From: Atrina japonica
Lineage: Eukaryota; Mollusca; Bivalvia; Pterioida; Pinnidae
DNA length: 64,000 nt
Reading direction: 5' to 3'
Assembly (NCBI GenBank): GCA_030159075.1
Contig: BROG01000264.1
Location: 463,501 to 527,500, forward strand
This document shows, in pieces, positions 23,673 to 35,755 of the stretch. The notes below the pieces were generated by a model. That model searched no databases and had not been told where the DNA came from. It saw nothing but the letters and a program-made list of their open reading frames with translations. Position 1 is the stretch's first letter. Each line of letters begins with the position of its first letter. The position numbers were made by a program, and so were the translations under genes.

Positions 23673-23681
23673 TTTTATATA
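23673..23681 (-). promoter_or_regulatory. TATA box of lectin B
   Basis: TATATAAAA on the minus strand lies 48 bases upstream of the signal-peptide ATG, leaving room for a leader of roughly 20-25 bases. It is the only strong TATA-plus-ATG-plus-signal-peptide combination seen in the window. Confidence 0.5.
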
Positions 23682-24071
23682 AGGTTCGGAAAGGTATCGG
23701 TAAATATTGAAAATATATCAGATACGTTGAAAGCACTTTAAAAATATCTTTTTTCTATATCTCCTTTGGAATTTAAAAGAGCTCAATCGTATCAGGGACA
23801 CAACTGTGTTGACGTACATCACGGATGTTAACAGTGAACTTTATTTAGCATATGATAGCAATCACTTTGACACAATATGTAAATAAATCAATTAAATAAA
23901 AACCATACAGATAATCTATGCCAAGAGATTTTAATAAATTATTTTTAAAAAAAATAGATATTTGCAGATGTGTAAACGAAAAAAGGGATGTCGAACACGT
24001 TTTCCAAAATTTTCTTTCCTATATTTCGAAACAATTTTAGAAATATCTCTCGCACAGATCATGCTTTTTTA

Positions 24072-26318
24072 GGTCACCTGAGCCAAAGGCTCAAAATGAC
24101 CTATTGCGATAGTATTTTGTCTGTCGTTAAAGCGATATGAGCTGTCGTCGGTGAAAGATTTTACATTTTATGTAATATTCTATTTCATATATATTCCTAA
24201 GAGACCATCTGGTGGTTAGAATAACAAATGCATGTGTAAAATTGCAACAATCTTGCCAAACGTAACCCGTAATATCATTTATTGTTTGTCCGCCATACTT
24301 TGAGCATTGCAAATTAACTTTCGGTAAATTTTTACGAAGATTACCGAGAAACCAATAAACACGTGCTATTTGCGGTTAATATACATTCTATTCTTATTAC
24401 CCTTTGCGTTTTTTTTTTTTTTTTTTTTTTTCGTACATCATCATTTCATGCCTAAATCAGGCAAAGTTTGTCTTTCTCGTCGTTTCAAAACATTCGTTTC
24501 TGAAATTGTCCACGTGCCGGGTATATCGGGTGATCTCGACCCATTTTTAACTCGTCCCATCGCATTCTCGGCTTTATCATTCTTGACACATATGATCATG
24601 AACTGCCCAACTCCACCGGACATGGCGGCACAATTGTAAAACGTGAGGTACGCATACTTTTCAGTTTTGTCGATGTCAGCATTCAGGGTAACATTAAAGA
24701 TGGGAAAATTTTCTTTTAACATAGTCCGAGCGCGTAAAGGACCGAGATACCCTGACCGAATTACGAAGTACATTCGATATGGCGAAAGAGTTTATCTGAA
24801 AGGTCATTGCATACGGAAATATACCTGGATTTTTTAAGGTACAGAAAACTTAAATTCTAATCAAATAACTTCGAAAAGAAGATCTTTTACAACGTTTTCC
24901 TTGTTTGATAATGTATTTGAACACACATTGTATCATATTTTCGACTACATGTCAGGGGACAAAAATAGTCATTGTGACAGCTTATATCGGTTTAACATTT
25001 ACACATTTTCGACTTCTTTTCAAGAACCAGTGGGCCAATTTTAACCACACTTGGTATATAGCATACTCATGTGAAACCGCAGAAAGTTTGCAAATGAAAA
25101 GGGGCTAGTACCAAAACTTGATACATCTTTAGAAGTCTTCTTCTCATGAACCAATCATCAGATGAATTTTGTATGCATAATTGTCAATTCAATATCTACA
25201 ACGTTTGCGAACGAAAATGAAATCTGCCCATAAACGAGCCACTAGGGGGCGCTTTAGTGACGCAGGGTACAATTGTATTACAAATTGTTGAATAACTCAA
25301 AACTGATGGACTTTTTGTATACAAAGATATATGAGAAAGTTGTTAGGAATTATCTAAAGATCATTTTGACAAAATTTCATGGTCATGGGGTCAAGGTCAC
25401 AGGCACCTAAGTAAATGGATGGGTTTTTTTTTTTTTGTAAAATTTTAGACATTTTTGACTACTTCTCCAGAACCATTGGACTAATTTGAACCAAACTGGA
25501 TAGGAAGTATAACAAAGTAAAGCCACATAAAGCCCAAATATGGCTGTCATGGCTAAATATAGAACTGATGAGTCAGCAGATATTTTCTATTTAATGCATG
25601 CATCTCCAAAATTATCAAAGCTAGTAAAAAAATCTTTACCTTATAATGAGCGGCTTGCAAAAATCTACCAATATTGTTTTTTGGTGGAAATTGTCAGTTC
25701 CGACCCTATTGTGAGTTATTTTCACCTTTTTGTGGATTTTTCATGTTTTTGACATTATCTTGAAAAGTATAATAGATAAAGAGAAGTTGAAAGAAGCTCA
25801 AACGTTCAGCACGCAGAAATCTACAAAATAGGCAATACGGCCGAAATTGTCAGGTCACACCTTATGGGAGTTATTTCCCCTTTTAAGTGGATTTTTACAT
25901 TATCTTGAAATGTGTGATAGATTGAAAGAAGCAAAAGATCTACAAAAAAGTCAATTGAGACGAAATTGTCGAGTTGACCCTTATGGGAGTTATTCGCCCT
26001 GTTTAGTGGATTTCTAATGTTTTAGACATTTTGTCCTATTATCTTCAATAACACAGGGAACAGTTGTTTACAAATGGTTAAATAACTAAAAACTGATCGA
26101 CTTTTTGTAAACAAAGATATAAGAGAAAGTTGTTAGGAATTATCTAACTACAGGATCATTTTGACAAAATTTCAAGGTCATGGGATCAAAGGTCAAGGTC
26201 ATAGACACCTAAGTAAACAGAAATAATGGGGTTTTTTGGTCAACTTAAAGAATTTTCATCAAACTTGACAGGAAATTTTTTTTAGGTGACCGTTAAGGCC
26301 CATTGGGCCTTTTGCTCA
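24072..26318. mobile_element. Degenerate interspersed element split by a family C insertion
   Basis: Left end AGGTCACCTGAGCCAAAGGC; right end GGTGACCGTTAAGGCCCATT followed by GGGCC, a short hairpin. Inside, a stretch of about 160 bases (AACTGATGGACTTTTTGTA ... CACCTAAGTAAAT) occurs twice, near 25265-25430 and 26050-26235. No protein recognised. Confidence 0.5.
24129..24992. mobile_element. Non-autonomous DNA element with short TIRs (family C)
   Basis: Begins AAAGCGATATGAGCTGTC and ends GACAGCTTATATCGGTTT, imperfect inverted repeats. It splits another repeat (24072-26318) in two, which proves insertion. It contains a T22-type homopolymer and an antisense 110-codon frame of no known family. 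Copies: 29251-30073, 39294-40046 (reverse), and fragments at 18880-19450 and 21060-21846. Confidence 0.6.
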
Positions 26319-26635
26319 TCATAAAATGTACGAACCGCCTTCTTGATACTTGAATCTAGAAACAAAATTTAACAACTTTACAAGCTTTAGATTTTCCCCT
26401 TTAGTTGTAATATACATATTCCGACATATCTTGACAATTCCTTGACTTTTAAATCGTCTTGCACAATGTATGGCTGACTTCAGTAAAATACAGAAGTATA
26501 AATGAATATTCGAACTTCCGAGTCCAATAGAATATTATAAACATAATACCAAAGTTTTAATGCTCATAACAATTGACTTCATCAATCTAAAATGGATTTT
26601 CTAAAGGGACAGTAGTATCAGACAAGGCCAGACAA

Positions 26636-28080
26636 TAAATCTTATGACTCAAAACGGTGTAAATCACGTGTCCGTATTACGCTCATTTGATATACCAACA
26701 ACGGATACCGATTTTGAGCTACCATATTTATATTGGATACCTAAACTTCATAAACCCCATATAAGCAAAGATACAGAGTAGGATCCAACAAATGTTCTAC
26801 CAAACCTTTATCTTTACTCCTTACAAAAATATTGACAGCCGTTAAGGAGAAACTTCAACAATACTGTACAGTTGCATATTCCAGAAGCGGTGTAAATCGG
26901 ATGTGGATACTTAAAAATTCTAAACAGCTTTTAGAAAATTTGAAGGCACACAATTTTTCTCGAATTCACAGTATCAAAACTTATGACTTCTCTACTCTTT
27001 ACACTACTATTCCACATAAAAAATTAAAAGAAAGACTTTTCAGCATCATAGACAACTGCTTTTTCACTAAAGGTGGTACCCGAAAATTTAAATATCTAGT
27101 GATTGGCTATCAGGATACTTATTTCGTCAAACACCACTCTGATTCTACACATAAATATACTGAAGTTGATATAAAAAACATGCTGGAATTTCTAATAGAC
27201 AATATATTTGTAATGTTCGGAGACGTGGTCTTTCAACAAACTGTCGGCATTCCTATGGGAACCAATTGTGCTCCTTTATTGGCCGACCTGTTCCTTTATT
27301 CAAACGAAGCAGACTTCATCCAGAAACTGCTGAATCAAAAGAAGAAAAAGTTAGCGGTGTCCTTTAATTTGACATTTAGATATATCGACGACGTTTTGTC
27401 AATTAATAATGACAATTTTCATACATATGTCAATGCGATATATCCCAGCGAACTAGAAATTAAAGATACAACAGAATCAAGCACACACGCTTCATACTTA
27501 GACATTTTACTTAATATAAACACAGACGGGAAATTAGCAACTAAGCTATATGATAAACGCGACGACTTCGGCTTTCCCATCGTAAATTCCACATTTAAGT
27601 AGTAATATCCCTCAGTCACCCGCATATGGAGTTTATATTTCACAAATGAGCCGATATGCCAGGGCGTGCACAACATATGAAGATTTCATATACAGAGGTA
27701 AACTACTCACTGAGAAATTATTGACACAGGGATGTCGAAAACCGCGTTTAAAGTCAACGCAAATTTTACGGTCGGTATAATAGTCTTGTTTGCGACTACT
27801 CTGTTTCACTAAGTGAAATGTTGAGTTGCCTTTTCGTTGGCGGTTGTTGAGACGTCTGTACCAATTGTGACGAGGATACACTCCTCACTTGTTTCATTGG
27901 ACTTGACTGTGGACTCACACGGCGGGTGTGACCGGTCGACAGGGGATGCTTACTCCTCCATGGCACCTGATCCCACCTCTTGGTTTCCAGAGGTCCGTGT
28001 TTGTCCATTTTTACCGGATTTGTATCTATGTCCTGGACATTCTATTGATTTATACTTTGGTATCTGAAATTTTTATATCT
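26636..28080 (+). mobile_element. Penelope-like retroelement, group I, longest copy
   Basis: Reverse-transcriptase core of a Penelope-like element (PLE). Before the main frame, ELPYLYWIPKLHKPH (about 26718-26762) is readable but a stop and frame changes follow. The 256-residue frame 26832-27602 has TYDFSTLYTTIPH, TVGIPMGTNCAPLLADLFLY and the catalytic FRYIDDVLS. The coding end after SSNIP is shifted. The 3' segment to about 28080 (ending GGTATCTGAAATTTTTATAT) is shared by all group I copies. No GIY-YIG endonuclease is seen in this group here. It is a dead copy: truncated at the 5' side and frameshifted. Confidence 0.85.
26832..27602 (+). CDS. Reverse transcriptase fragment of PLE group I
   Basis: Open frame of 256 codons inside the element at 26636-28080, covering RT motifs from the fingers to the thumb: DFSTLYTTIP (motif A), GIPMGTNCAPLLADLF (B), YIDDVLS (C) and the downstream SYLDILLNI. 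Full PLE RTs are much longer, and the N-terminal part upstream is out of frame. It would make cDNA if active; here it is almost certainly non-functional. Confidence 0.85.
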   Translation: MTAVKEKLQQYCTVAYSRSGVNRMWILKNSKQLLENLKAHNFSRIHSIKTYDFSTLYTTIPHKKLKERLFSIIDNCFFTKGGTRKFKYLVIGYQDTYFVKHHSDSTHKYTEVDIKNMLEFLIDNIFVMFGDVVFQQTVGIPMGTNCAPLLADLFLYSNEADFIQKLLNQKKKKLAVSFNLTFRYIDDVLSINNDNFHTYVNAIYPSELEIKDTTESSTHASYLDILLNINTDGKLATKLYDKRDDFGFPIVNSTFK

Positions 28081-28129
28081 AAATGTATATCCAATACCGT
28101 CTCGGGGTAACCGCTTTAAAATTATGACT

Positions 28130-28420
28130 ATGTTAGCTTTTGAAGAATTTAGACTTTAGATGATGTTATCAGCGCCGAATATTACTTTAATATAAGATTA
28201 TCAACTGGTACCAAAATACCAGGTAATATGTTTATGTATACCCTAGGGGACTCAAATGGTCCACCAGCGGCAGCAAAGACATAGTGGTTATGAATATTAT
28301 AAAACAAATTAAAAAGTTATAATGTTCAAGACGAACGTTTCTGTCAGTTAGATTTCAACAGGGCCAAGTAATAAATGTAAATGCATAGACAAATCCGTCT
28401 GAGAGTAACCAGTAAATAAG
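28130..28420 (-). repeat. Hammerhead-bearing interspersed repeat, copy with upstream extension
   Basis: Shares GGTACCAAAATACCAGG, TATACCCTAGGGGACTCAAA and CTAGTGGTTAT-type sequence with 39130-39293, then TCAAGACGAACGTTTCTGTC, the reverse of the ribozyme 3' half. The CTGATGA half is disrupted. Confidence 0.5.
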
Positions 28421-28435
28421 ATATAATTAGTCTCA

Positions 28436-28722
28436 ACGGGAAGAATAATTGCAAATTCAAAACGGGATGGGACTAGGTGCCCGGAAGGTGTCATCTCCCC
28501 TGTTAGCGTGCTAGGCCCGTCTCAAATCCTCTGTGGAAACCTGTTGAGTTCGGTTAATGTCATAAGTTAATTTTTGATCGGCGAAACAAAGTCACTGTAT
28601 ATGCTCATGCTTCAGAATACTATCTAATATTCCTGAGAATACTTTATATTGTTTAACAAGATACTCATATCGACCATAAAACGTATGTTGTGAAATCAAA
28701 ACGCCATAAGGAGGATAAAACG
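28436..28722 (-). mobile_element. PLE group II, degenerate 3' tail
   Basis: Keeps CAAACGGGAT-like, CCGGAAGGTGTC and GTTTAACAAGATxC..CGACCATAAA landmarks of the group II tail, with gaps. Confidence 0.5.
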
Positions 28723-28814
28723 ATATATATATATTACTACTCCTTATAGGTAGTAACATTGTATCATCAATTAAGTAATGAAGACTTATAGTTATTCAAT
28801 AAAGAGCATATTAC

Positions 28815-28962
28815 CGCTCAACAGGGGATTCTTTCTACTCCATGACAACTGATCCCACTTCTACATTTCAAGATGCCTGTGTTTGTCCAATATTCACCAG
28901 AGGGGTATATTGTATCCTGGGCGTCCTGGGGATTATTAACTTTGGTATCTGTGATTTTTATA
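28815..28962 (+). mobile_element. Old, diverged PLE group I 3' tail
   Basis: Only the last about 150 bases are recognisable (GATCCCAC, TGTTTGTCC, CACCAGAGGGGTATATTGT, TTGGTATCTG), much more diverged than the other copies, so probably an older insertion or a sister lineage. Confidence 0.5.
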
Positions 28963-29059
28963 TGATCTGAAAAATCCCAATTTTAAATTGTTGTACGGTC
29001 TCTAGTTGTTTGAAACCGATTTTTTTTTGTGTGTGATAGTGGATGGTTTGCTGGTTGTA

Positions 29060-29250
29060 TTGTTGTTTCACGTCCCAATCAAGAATCTTCACTCTTTAAA
29101 AATTTTGGCCTAGTATGCTCGGCACTTTTGGCCATTGAGCAGTGAGGGTTCTTTAACGTGCCGACACCAACTGTAACACGGGACCTCGGTTTTTAGTCTT
29201 ATCCAAAAACAGAAATCCGACTTGTCGCCTGCTAGACTCGATCCCACGAG
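29060..29250 (-). mobile_element. SINE-A copy, head truncated
   Basis: Tail and body in reverse; ends at the B box region, where it has cut the left end of a family C element. Confidence 0.72.
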
Positions 29251-30073
29251 CAATATTTTATTACCCTTTGCGTTTATTTTCGTACATCATCATTTCATAC
29301 CTAAATCATGCAAAGTTGGCCTTTTCCGTCCTTTCAAAACATTCATTTCTGAAATGTTCCACGTGCCGGGTATATCGGATCATCTCGACCCATTTTTACG
29401 CGTCTCTTCGGATTCTTGACTTTATCATTCTCTACACATGATCATAAACTGCGCAACTCCAACGGGCATGGCGGCATAATTGTAAAACATGAGGTACGCA
29501 GGTAGTTTTCACAGTTATAGTATATTGATTTTGGCAATGTCAGCATACTGGGTAACATTAAACATTGGGGAAATTTCATATATTCATCCAATATTTAAAT
29601 AGCGTTGAAAAGCAGATATGTTACATAATACATGCACTTTCCAATAAGATCACATCCTGTATTTGAAAAGTAAATATAAAACATAAAAGTCGGAAGATTT
29701 TCACATACGTCGATTGTGTAAAATGCCCAGCTTGCTGATAGACCGAGTGCGTAAGGGACCAGACCCCCTGATCGAATTACGAAGCACATTTGATGTGGCG
29801 AAAGAGTTCATCTGAAAGATTATTGCATACGGAAATACAGTTGGATTTTTTTAGGAACGGGAAAACTTAAATTCTAATAAAACAAATTACTTAAAAAAGA
29901 TCTTGTACCAAGGTGTTTGATAATGGGGGTCCCCCCGCGCCCCCCCCCCCCCGGGGCCCGGGGGGGGGCCCCGGGGGGGGGGGGGGATAATGTATTTGAA
30001 CACACATTTTATCATATTCTCCACTATATGTAAGGGAACAAAAATCAGCATTGTGACAGCTCATATCGCTTTC
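29251..30073. mobile_element. Family C element copy with G/C insertion
   Basis: Right end GACAGCTCATATCGCTTTC matches the TIR; the left end is cut off by a SINE. The body matches 24400-24990 except for a pure G/C tract at 29926-29985. Confidence 0.58.
29926..29985. repeat. 60-base pure G/C homopolymer insertion
   Basis: All G and C except one T, made of runs of C and G up to about 14 long. It interrupts a family C element where the sister copy reads GATAATGTATTTG; GATAATG is repeated on both sides (29919-29925, 29986-29992). Confidence 0.8.
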
Positions 30074-30144
30074 AGAACTTTTTATACAGCATGAAATGGG
30101 ATAAGTATTCTTAAAACAAGTAAATGTAAGATATTATATTTTGT

Positions 30145-30330
30145 CTTTTCGTTAGTCAAAGTTGTCTCCCATGTCAGCAGGTATCGAGTGTGACGTCATG
30201 TCTTTACGTGAGAAAACAATGTTATTTTCGCAAAAACATGACGTCACAATTGATAACTTCTCATTTTATACACAAACAAAAATGACAACACCATCGATAC
30301 CTGCTTCAAGGGGTGGTAACTCGGAGGTTA
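30145..30330. mobile_element. Nested palindromic element family D, copy 1
   Basis: Two nested inverted repeats: outer AGCAGGTATCGA (30177-30188) with TCGATACCTGCT (30294-30305), and inner TGTGACGTCATGT (30189-30201) with ACATGACGTCACA (30236-30248), each perfect. The inner arms contain TGACGTCA, the CRE/ATF consensus. A 113-codon frame across it is not convincing. Confidence 0.6.
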
Positions 30331-30397
30331 ATTTACTGAATATACATGAAGACAGTGATCTAAAGAAAATAAATACAAAAGTTACTTGTCCCACTAT

Positions 30398-30505
<108 letters not shown>

Positions 30506-31443
30506 TGCCTGTATATGTTAGGACCTAAGTGGTTCTATGTTTCAGATATTTCTTTATGACAAAATTACATAGTACGAGAAAAGATATCATCTCATAAATT
30601 AAAACAAATATTATTTTTATTTAAATGGAAATGGTGGTAGGAGTGCCAATCGACAATTGAAACTCGATTCCATTAGAACACGACGGACTTGATGTGCAAA
30701 ACACTTTGCATTCATGTCCATCGTCTCTGAAATATTGATTAATTGAATACCGTAGAATAGAACAAGACGACCATATCGCAAATTATCAACATAACACTAT
30801 TTGTGTGAACAATGTATAAAAACAAAACTGTATCCTTGTTAGGGATTGGCAAAGACAACTTGAGTAAGGTCATACCTTGGCTTAACACCTGTGTGACAGG
30901 TGGTTATAAACTTTCATACGATAGAGTGAGTTAAAAAAACACCAACATTGAGCCCGAGAAAATATATTTATTTACGACAGACGCCGAATTTGACATTCCA
31001 ATTTTTTCTATGTAAAACATCCTCGCGCGCTTTGTTATAGGACATCATATTTGAAAAAAGCCACATAATTGGTTATTGGGGAATGCAAATTGTTCCTTAC
31101 AACACATGGAGTGAAAGCGTTTTATTTTGTAAGTTGATTAGATGCAGACAAAGTTCAGGTAAAATATAGATCTACCATAAAATATTTAATATAATTAAAA
31201 TAATATATAAGTACTGTAGCGTACTCTGATTAGTAGAACCAATTTACCCAACACAATTCCATAACGTGATGCCATTTATTTCTGTTAAATTGTCACAATT
31301 ATAATTGAAGAGTTTAGTGTTTTTATCAGGGTGTGATTTTTTTTCGAAGAGGTAGTCAGGGTGGGCGCTTAACATAGAAATAACTTGGAATGGCCTTAGA
31401 ACATAGAACATATGACGTTGAACACTTACAAAAGTACAAAACT

Positions 31444-31775
31444 GAGCCCGAAGTCACCAAATTTACTCAGTACTGAAGCTAAACTAACTTTTCATGATTT
31501 TAAGGTAAAACACGCAGAAATTATTCTGTAACTGGACAAGTTTTTAATTTAACGGCATACTTTTTAAGTAATGATTAAAAGTACTGCTCTGTTGAAGAAA
31601 ACTTTTTAAAATATTTTAAATTTTTTTAGAGGACGAACTCAAAATTTGAGTACCGTTCTCAACGTATTTATTCATTTTGTTTTAGAGAAATATCATGTGT
31701 TATGCAAATATGTAAATGTGAATGTTTCCTAATCAATCAAACCCAAACGTTTTACAACGATTATATGGTCATAAC
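31444..31775. mobile_element. MITE family A, copy 3 (right TIR lost)
   Basis: Left TIR GAGCCCGAAGTCACCAAATT and body up to ACCCAAACGTTTTACAACGA match copy 2; the right TIR is missing. Confidence 0.6.
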
Positions 31776-32197
31776 AAAGAAATAAAAATTGTGTTTTCCT
31801 AATTTTGGTTTAGAGTAAAATGTCTCCGCCATTTGGAAAAAAAAATCAAAACGGCTATAACCAACATGTCAATTTTAACTAGTCACTCCTGGTTAACCAT
31901 AGTGTTACATGCAATTCATATTAAGTTTTATTTTCAGTGCCCGTTTCGTCATAATACATTATGCAATTGTTTTATTTTCGCTAATGAGAGCCTCGCGAAA
32001 TTACTCGTAACTCGCAAATAAAGCCGGATTTACAGTAATTAATTCTTGATCATTTAAGAAATCGGAAAACGTTTTCCACGTGCTAATATGTCAACATCAT
32101 TGGGCCACTTAAATCGTTTAAAATATAAAAGTTTACTTTAACTCGTGAAGAAGGAGAGAGTGAGTATAATGTTACTTTGTTATGAATGGATATAAAA

Positions 32198-32535
32198 ATC
32201 TCAGATACCAAAGTATAAATCAATAGGATGTCCAGGACATAGATACAAATGCGGTAAAAATGGACAAACAAGGACCTCTGGAAACCAAGAGGTGGGATCA
32301 GGTTCCATGGAGGAGTAAGCATCCCCTGTCGACCGGTCACACCCGCCGTGAGTCCACAGTCAAGTCCAATGAAACACGTGAGGAGTGTATCCTCGTCACC
32401 ATTGGTACAGACGTCTCAACAACCGCTAACGAAAAGGCAACTCAACATTTCACTTAGTGAAACAGAGCAGTCGCAAACAAGACTATTATACCGACCATAA
32501 AATTTGCGGAACGTTGACATTAAACGCGATACGAA
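32198..32535 (-). mobile_element. PLE group I, 3' fragment
   Basis: Reverse orientation of the shared tail, from TCAGATACCAAAGT to the GTTTAATGTCAACG end of the coding part. Confidence 0.78.
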
Positions 32536-33098
32536 ACCCACGACAATTACCTGGCTCTTATATCGCCGATGAATACGTTTATCAACAATAAAATTAAAAC
32601 TTCTTGAAGATAATTATAGAACTGTAGTTGAAAAGTTAATTATTTCGACTTTTTCTACGTGTACTTTATGTTCTATGTTAAATCAGAATTAACAATACAC
32701 GGGCATAAAAATATTCCTGTATGTTTGGTGAACATAAGGTCAGGTCCTGTGCGTTATACATATGCAAATAGTAAGGTTAAATTAATCAATTGCAAATCAA
32801 TAATTGCCAGACTAGCTTTCTCAAGCAATTTTCACAAAATATATAGGAAAACAGCTAAAAGGCTGGTATATTTAGGCAAAAAAAAAAATAAGGAGTGATC
32901 CGACAACAGAATTTTTTCATACATATTTGTATATATCATGAATGGTTTATATAAATTAAACATTCCGAAGGTCTGGGGAAAATGGATAAAAATTATCTTT
33001 AAAGATGAAATACTCGTGTAAAATTACGACGGAAAATTGCAGTCAATCCCATACATTGTGGTTTAAGAAAAATCGTTTTTTGTACATTCGATGCATAA

Positions 33099-33195
33099 AG
33101 TAAAATTGAAGAAGTACCAATCAATAATCAAAACTCAAGTCCATTGCAACACGACGAATAAGATGTGCAAATGGTCTCCACATGAAGAACAATAA
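33099..33195 (-). mobile_element. PLE group II, terminal piece
   Basis: Near-identical to 9234-9337 (AAGTACCAATCAATAATCAA, CACGACGAAT, ATGTGCAAATG). Only the last 100 bases of the element are present; a more diverged match lies at about 30641-30715. Confidence 0.6.
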
Positions 33196-33612
33196 CGAAT
33201 CCCAATTTGAATATCTTTCACTTTGTTAAGTGTAGAGTGAAAATATATTTTTGCAGCAATGTAGATTTTTTCAGTTATGTTTAAAAAAAGTGATTTCGAA
33301 TCAATTGATTCTAGCTATATAGTGATGATGAAACGTTCTCATTGTTTCAATGTCGTCAATTGGCACTGAGTAAGAACAAATCGTGGAACAGTGAGTCAGT
33401 GTTTAGGACACGTACAATTGCAATCGTGTTTGAAACTGCACCTAATAACCTTTAGTAAATTGTCAGGAGCAGGTGGTTGTGACGTTTGAATAGGTAAAGC
33501 CAATCATCTTTGATTTGTCATCCTTATTCCTCTGGCAAAATGGAACATTATCTTTTTATCCACTGTTAAACTTGAAAATAAACTCTTTTTGTGTGAAAAT
33601 ATGCCGCATCCG

Positions 33613-33888
33613 TTGTTTGTTTATTGCTGTTTAACGTCGCCCTCAAGGATATTTCACTCATATGGAGACGTCACCAAATGCCGGTGAAGGGCTTTAAATT
33701 TTGGCTCAGCTTGGCACTCAAGGCTATTGAGCAGTGAGGGTTCTTTAACGTGCCGACACCTACTGTGACACGAGACCACGGTTTTTACTGTCATCCGACA
33801 GACAGGAAACCACCTGCTACCGGCTGGACTCGAACTCACGATCACAATCAAGAGTCGAGCGCGCTACCGACTGAGCCAGGCCGGCTCT
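33613..33888 (-). mobile_element. SINE-A copy
   Basis: Full length in reverse, ending GCTACCGACTGAGCCAGGCC. Part of an inverted pair with the next copy. Confidence 0.85.
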
Positions 33889-33957
33889 TCGTTGTTGGTG
33901 GAAAGGACTGTATATGTACGGTTGTTGTAAGCTGTTTTCTGACTTTAACGGCGAAAA

Positions 33958-34056
33958 CGAAGAGCACAGGCCAAAATTTAAAGTCCTTCACCGGCATATG
34001 GTGACGTCTTCATATGAGTGAAAGATCCTTGGGTGGAACGTTAAACAACAACAACA
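33958..34056 (+). mobile_element. SINE-A copy, 3' part only
   Basis: GGCCAAAATTTAAAGTCCTT to TTAAACAACAACAACA; lies 70 bases from the reverse copy, giving a potential RNA hairpin. Confidence 0.72.
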
Positions 34057-35636
34057 GAGTTGTCGGTCCTTGCAGTCCTGAACAATCTCTGTAAATGTCT
34101 AAAAAAAAGAAGTCCTAAAACACGTGGTCATGTAACCCAAAAAATGTATATAAAACCATATTGCACAGAGTGAGGAAATTTTCCGCAAATTATAGTTCCG
34201 ATATTTATATTCATTTTTAAAAGTATTTTCACCTAAAATAGTATTTTTTCTATGTCCGATATACACAAAAAGGCTGATACCTTAAAGAGAGCAAATCTAA
34301 TAGAAGATTTATATATTTTGCCAGTCAAGAGGCAGACATATTATTGAGGGGTGAAAGGCAGACAACTCTGTATTAGAGATTACAATGCTTTGATCAATCA
34401 TATACTGATATGGTTAGGCAATATTGTCTCTGAGAAAATTGGAACATATAGACGGCAATCTTTTCTGATATGTCGCGTATCCACTTTTGGGTCAAGTGCT
34501 AATGACCTCATAGGTGCGTCGTTTTCGACCAATGAAAACTCGACTTACATAATCTTATAAGCGAACAAAATGGCAAAGAGACGTTAACATTATTAACAAC
34601 ACTGAACACACATAATACGGTAGTGCAGAGTAGTATTCAAAACCATGGATGGTATGGAGTTTTGCTTACTGATGATTTCTTAGTTATAAAATGTACAAGT
34701 TGTTGTCATTCAAAAAAGGACTGCAATACATGGACATAGACATGTTTTTAAACAGAAACCATTTAGATTCTATGTTGAAATTAAAATGTGTTTTAAAACA
34801 TTTTTTTAATCTTGACAAGTGCAAAAAGTACAAAAGTATTTTAAAAGCTGTAATGATATATAATGGATACGAAATATGTTTTGACCTTTAACCTCAAAAT
34901 TAAATCATCCTTGAATGTATATGATCTGAACCTTAAAGTACAAATTCAAAAGGGAACAAAATGTGTTTAAAAATAATTTTTTTTCACACAGGGTGAAAAC
35001 TATTGTATGTACATTTCATTTTAATGCATGGTGGCAAATATATTATTTATGTAGGTCGTAAAATATTATTTACGTGCTCATGTAAAATCAAGTGTACATT
35101 CTAAGGCAACCATTCATTCGGCATCTTTATTGATACGATTATCTATTAATGCAATCTTCAAACCCAGTCGAAGATAATATAACTATGGCATTTGACTTCG
35201 ATCTGAACATCTGGCGTGTACTCAGTCACATGGACTTTTCCATGTGAGGCAACTTAATATTTATAATAAACGCAACTTCCTCTTGTTTTTACATTTTTAT
35301 TACTAACATATGGAAAGAACTTATATCTTTGCATATATTATTACTTAACGATTGCTATCTTCACTTTAAAGTGTCAAAAATATGACAAAAACGTCTGAAG
35401 TCAATAAATTTTTTTACATTCATAAAAATCACACTTTTTTAACACAACGCTGAACTTGTTTTGCGCGGTTTTGTCACTTTAATCAACCTTCTAACATACA
35501 GGAGGTATCTGAGCGCCCAACGTCTCATGTCATCTATCCAGACGCTGACAGCGCTCCCTGTTCCTTAACTTCAGTTTATGGATAACCACACCAACCACGC
35601 AGCTACAACAGCTAGCTCGACAGTTGGCCATTAAAG
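34057..35636. other. Non-coding, nothing recognised
   Basis: AT-rich with chance frames of up to 69 codons; no repeat family of this window was matched. Confidence 0.4.
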
Positions 35637-35755
35637 AGTAAGCATTCCCCTGTCGACCGGTCACATCCACCGTGAGTCCACAGTCAATTCCAATGAAATA
35701 CCTGAGGAATGGGTCCTCGTCACAATTGGTACAGACGTCTCAACAATCGCCAATG
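35637..35755 (-). mobile_element. PLE group I, short 3' piece
   Basis: A 119-base piece holding only the ACCGGTCGACAGG to CGTCTGTACC portion of the tail, truncated on both sides. Confidence 0.65.

Noticed and set aside
24441..24773. 110-codon minus-strand frame in the family C element
   Set aside because: Sister copies at 29.3 and 39.8 kb do not keep it open, and the opposite strand is also open; no domain recognised.
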